DNA of 64,000 nucleotides, taken from the NCBI RefSeq assembly GCF_009856445.1, contig NZ_WMFA01000006.1, forward strand, positions 1 to 64,000, read 5' to 3'. This document shows, piece after piece, positions 63,947 through 64,000 of this stretch; positions within the stretch are counted from its first letter, which is position 1; every line of letters starts with the position of its first letter. The position numbers and the translations under genes are program-made. The notes beneath the pieces were generated by a model. It was not told the origin of the DNA. It was given only the letters and a program-made list of their open reading frames with translations, and searched no databases. The stretch is from Halobacillus litoralis. Its GTDB lineage: Bacteria; Bacillota; Bacilli; Bacillales; Halobacillaceae.

Positions 63947-64000
63947 ATACCCACCCCTTTCAGATAATCCTTAAGATATACGTAATCCCCGTTCAGGATG
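63943..64000 (-). CDS. sigI: RNA polymerase sigma-I factor, C-terminal end (partial)
   Basis: Only the last 18 codons are in the window: they read GDYVYLKDYL near the end and stop with TGA inside the rsgI start. Position directly before rsgI, translational coupling and this ending fit SigI. The rest of the gene lies past 64000. Confidence 0.65.
   Translation of the reverse strand, partial: ILNGDYVYLKDYLKGVGM

Noticed and set aside
1-64000. CRISPR array, prophage, insertion sequence, rRNA or tRNA genes
   Set aside because: I looked for short spaced repeats, integrase or transposase motifs, tRNA cloverleaves and rRNA segments and saw none. The only repeats are the composite elements and short low-complexity runs.

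Overview
The window looks like chromosomal backbone of a spore-forming member of the Bacillaceae, probably a moderately halophilic relative of Halobacillus, Thalassobacillus or Virgibacillus (genus is inference). Sporulation genes are present: an alpha/beta-type SASP, SpoVR, a YhcN-type lipoprotein and a YhaL-type protein. Gene order echoes parts of the Bacillus subtilis map (prsA-yhaL-yhaN-yhaO-yhaP-yhaQ-yhaR-yheA-yheB, yxkF-msmX, ythP-ythQ). Spacers are AT-rich, Shine-Dalgarno sites are strong, TTG/GTG starts are common and many genes end in compact hairpin terminators. I saw no prophage, transposase, CRISPR array, rRNA or tRNA.

Layout. 0.3-14 kb: secretion foldase PrsA, a GbsR-type regulator, the SbcCD-like pair YhaO/YhaN, the YhaQ/YhaP ABC exporter, YhzD, YhaR, YheA, YheB, a ferritin-like protein and a CstR-type repressor. 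14-27.5 kb: YxkF and the shared sugar-importer ATPase MsmX, SASP, FumC, a candidate small RNA, a phospholipase C-like protein, an MFS carrier, VanY-type carboxypeptidase, WrbA, a Mn-type CDF exporter and AzlCD. 27.6-36 kb: a tyrosine-type T-box in front of an NhaC-family carrier, several hydrolases, a cold-shock protein, methionine aminopeptidase and two acetyltransferases. 36.7-50 kb: YthP/YthQ, UspA with an overlapping half zinc ribbon, a SulP transporter, an EamA exporter, an ABC-F resistance-type ATPase with a structured leader, then metabolic enzymes. 50-64 kb: D-amino-acid transaminase, an unlinked divergent UMP kinase, SpoVR, methyltransferase, YhcN, the GNAT-nitrilase fusion YhcX, a TetR regulator, a flavin disulfide reductase, RsgI and the last codons of SigI.

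The most unusual feature is a family of large composite intergenic repeats: five complete copies of about 425-580 bp and one partial copy. Each has two different ends (a GCTCCC end and a CCTGCCA end), a shared inverted core GACTCAGTTTCGAGA, and two long GC-rich hairpin modules drawn from three types and shuffled between copies. They have fixed polarity, carry no gene, and create false ORFs in all frames. They behave like a modular MITE-like or structured-RNA repeat and are the best candidate here for something undescribed.

Regulatory RNA is the second theme: the tyrosine T-box, the ABC-F leader with a hairpin that hides the ribosome-binding site, and a free-standing promoter-hairpin-terminator unit at 18.2 kb. 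All functional calls come from reading the sequence and remembered family features; no database search was run.
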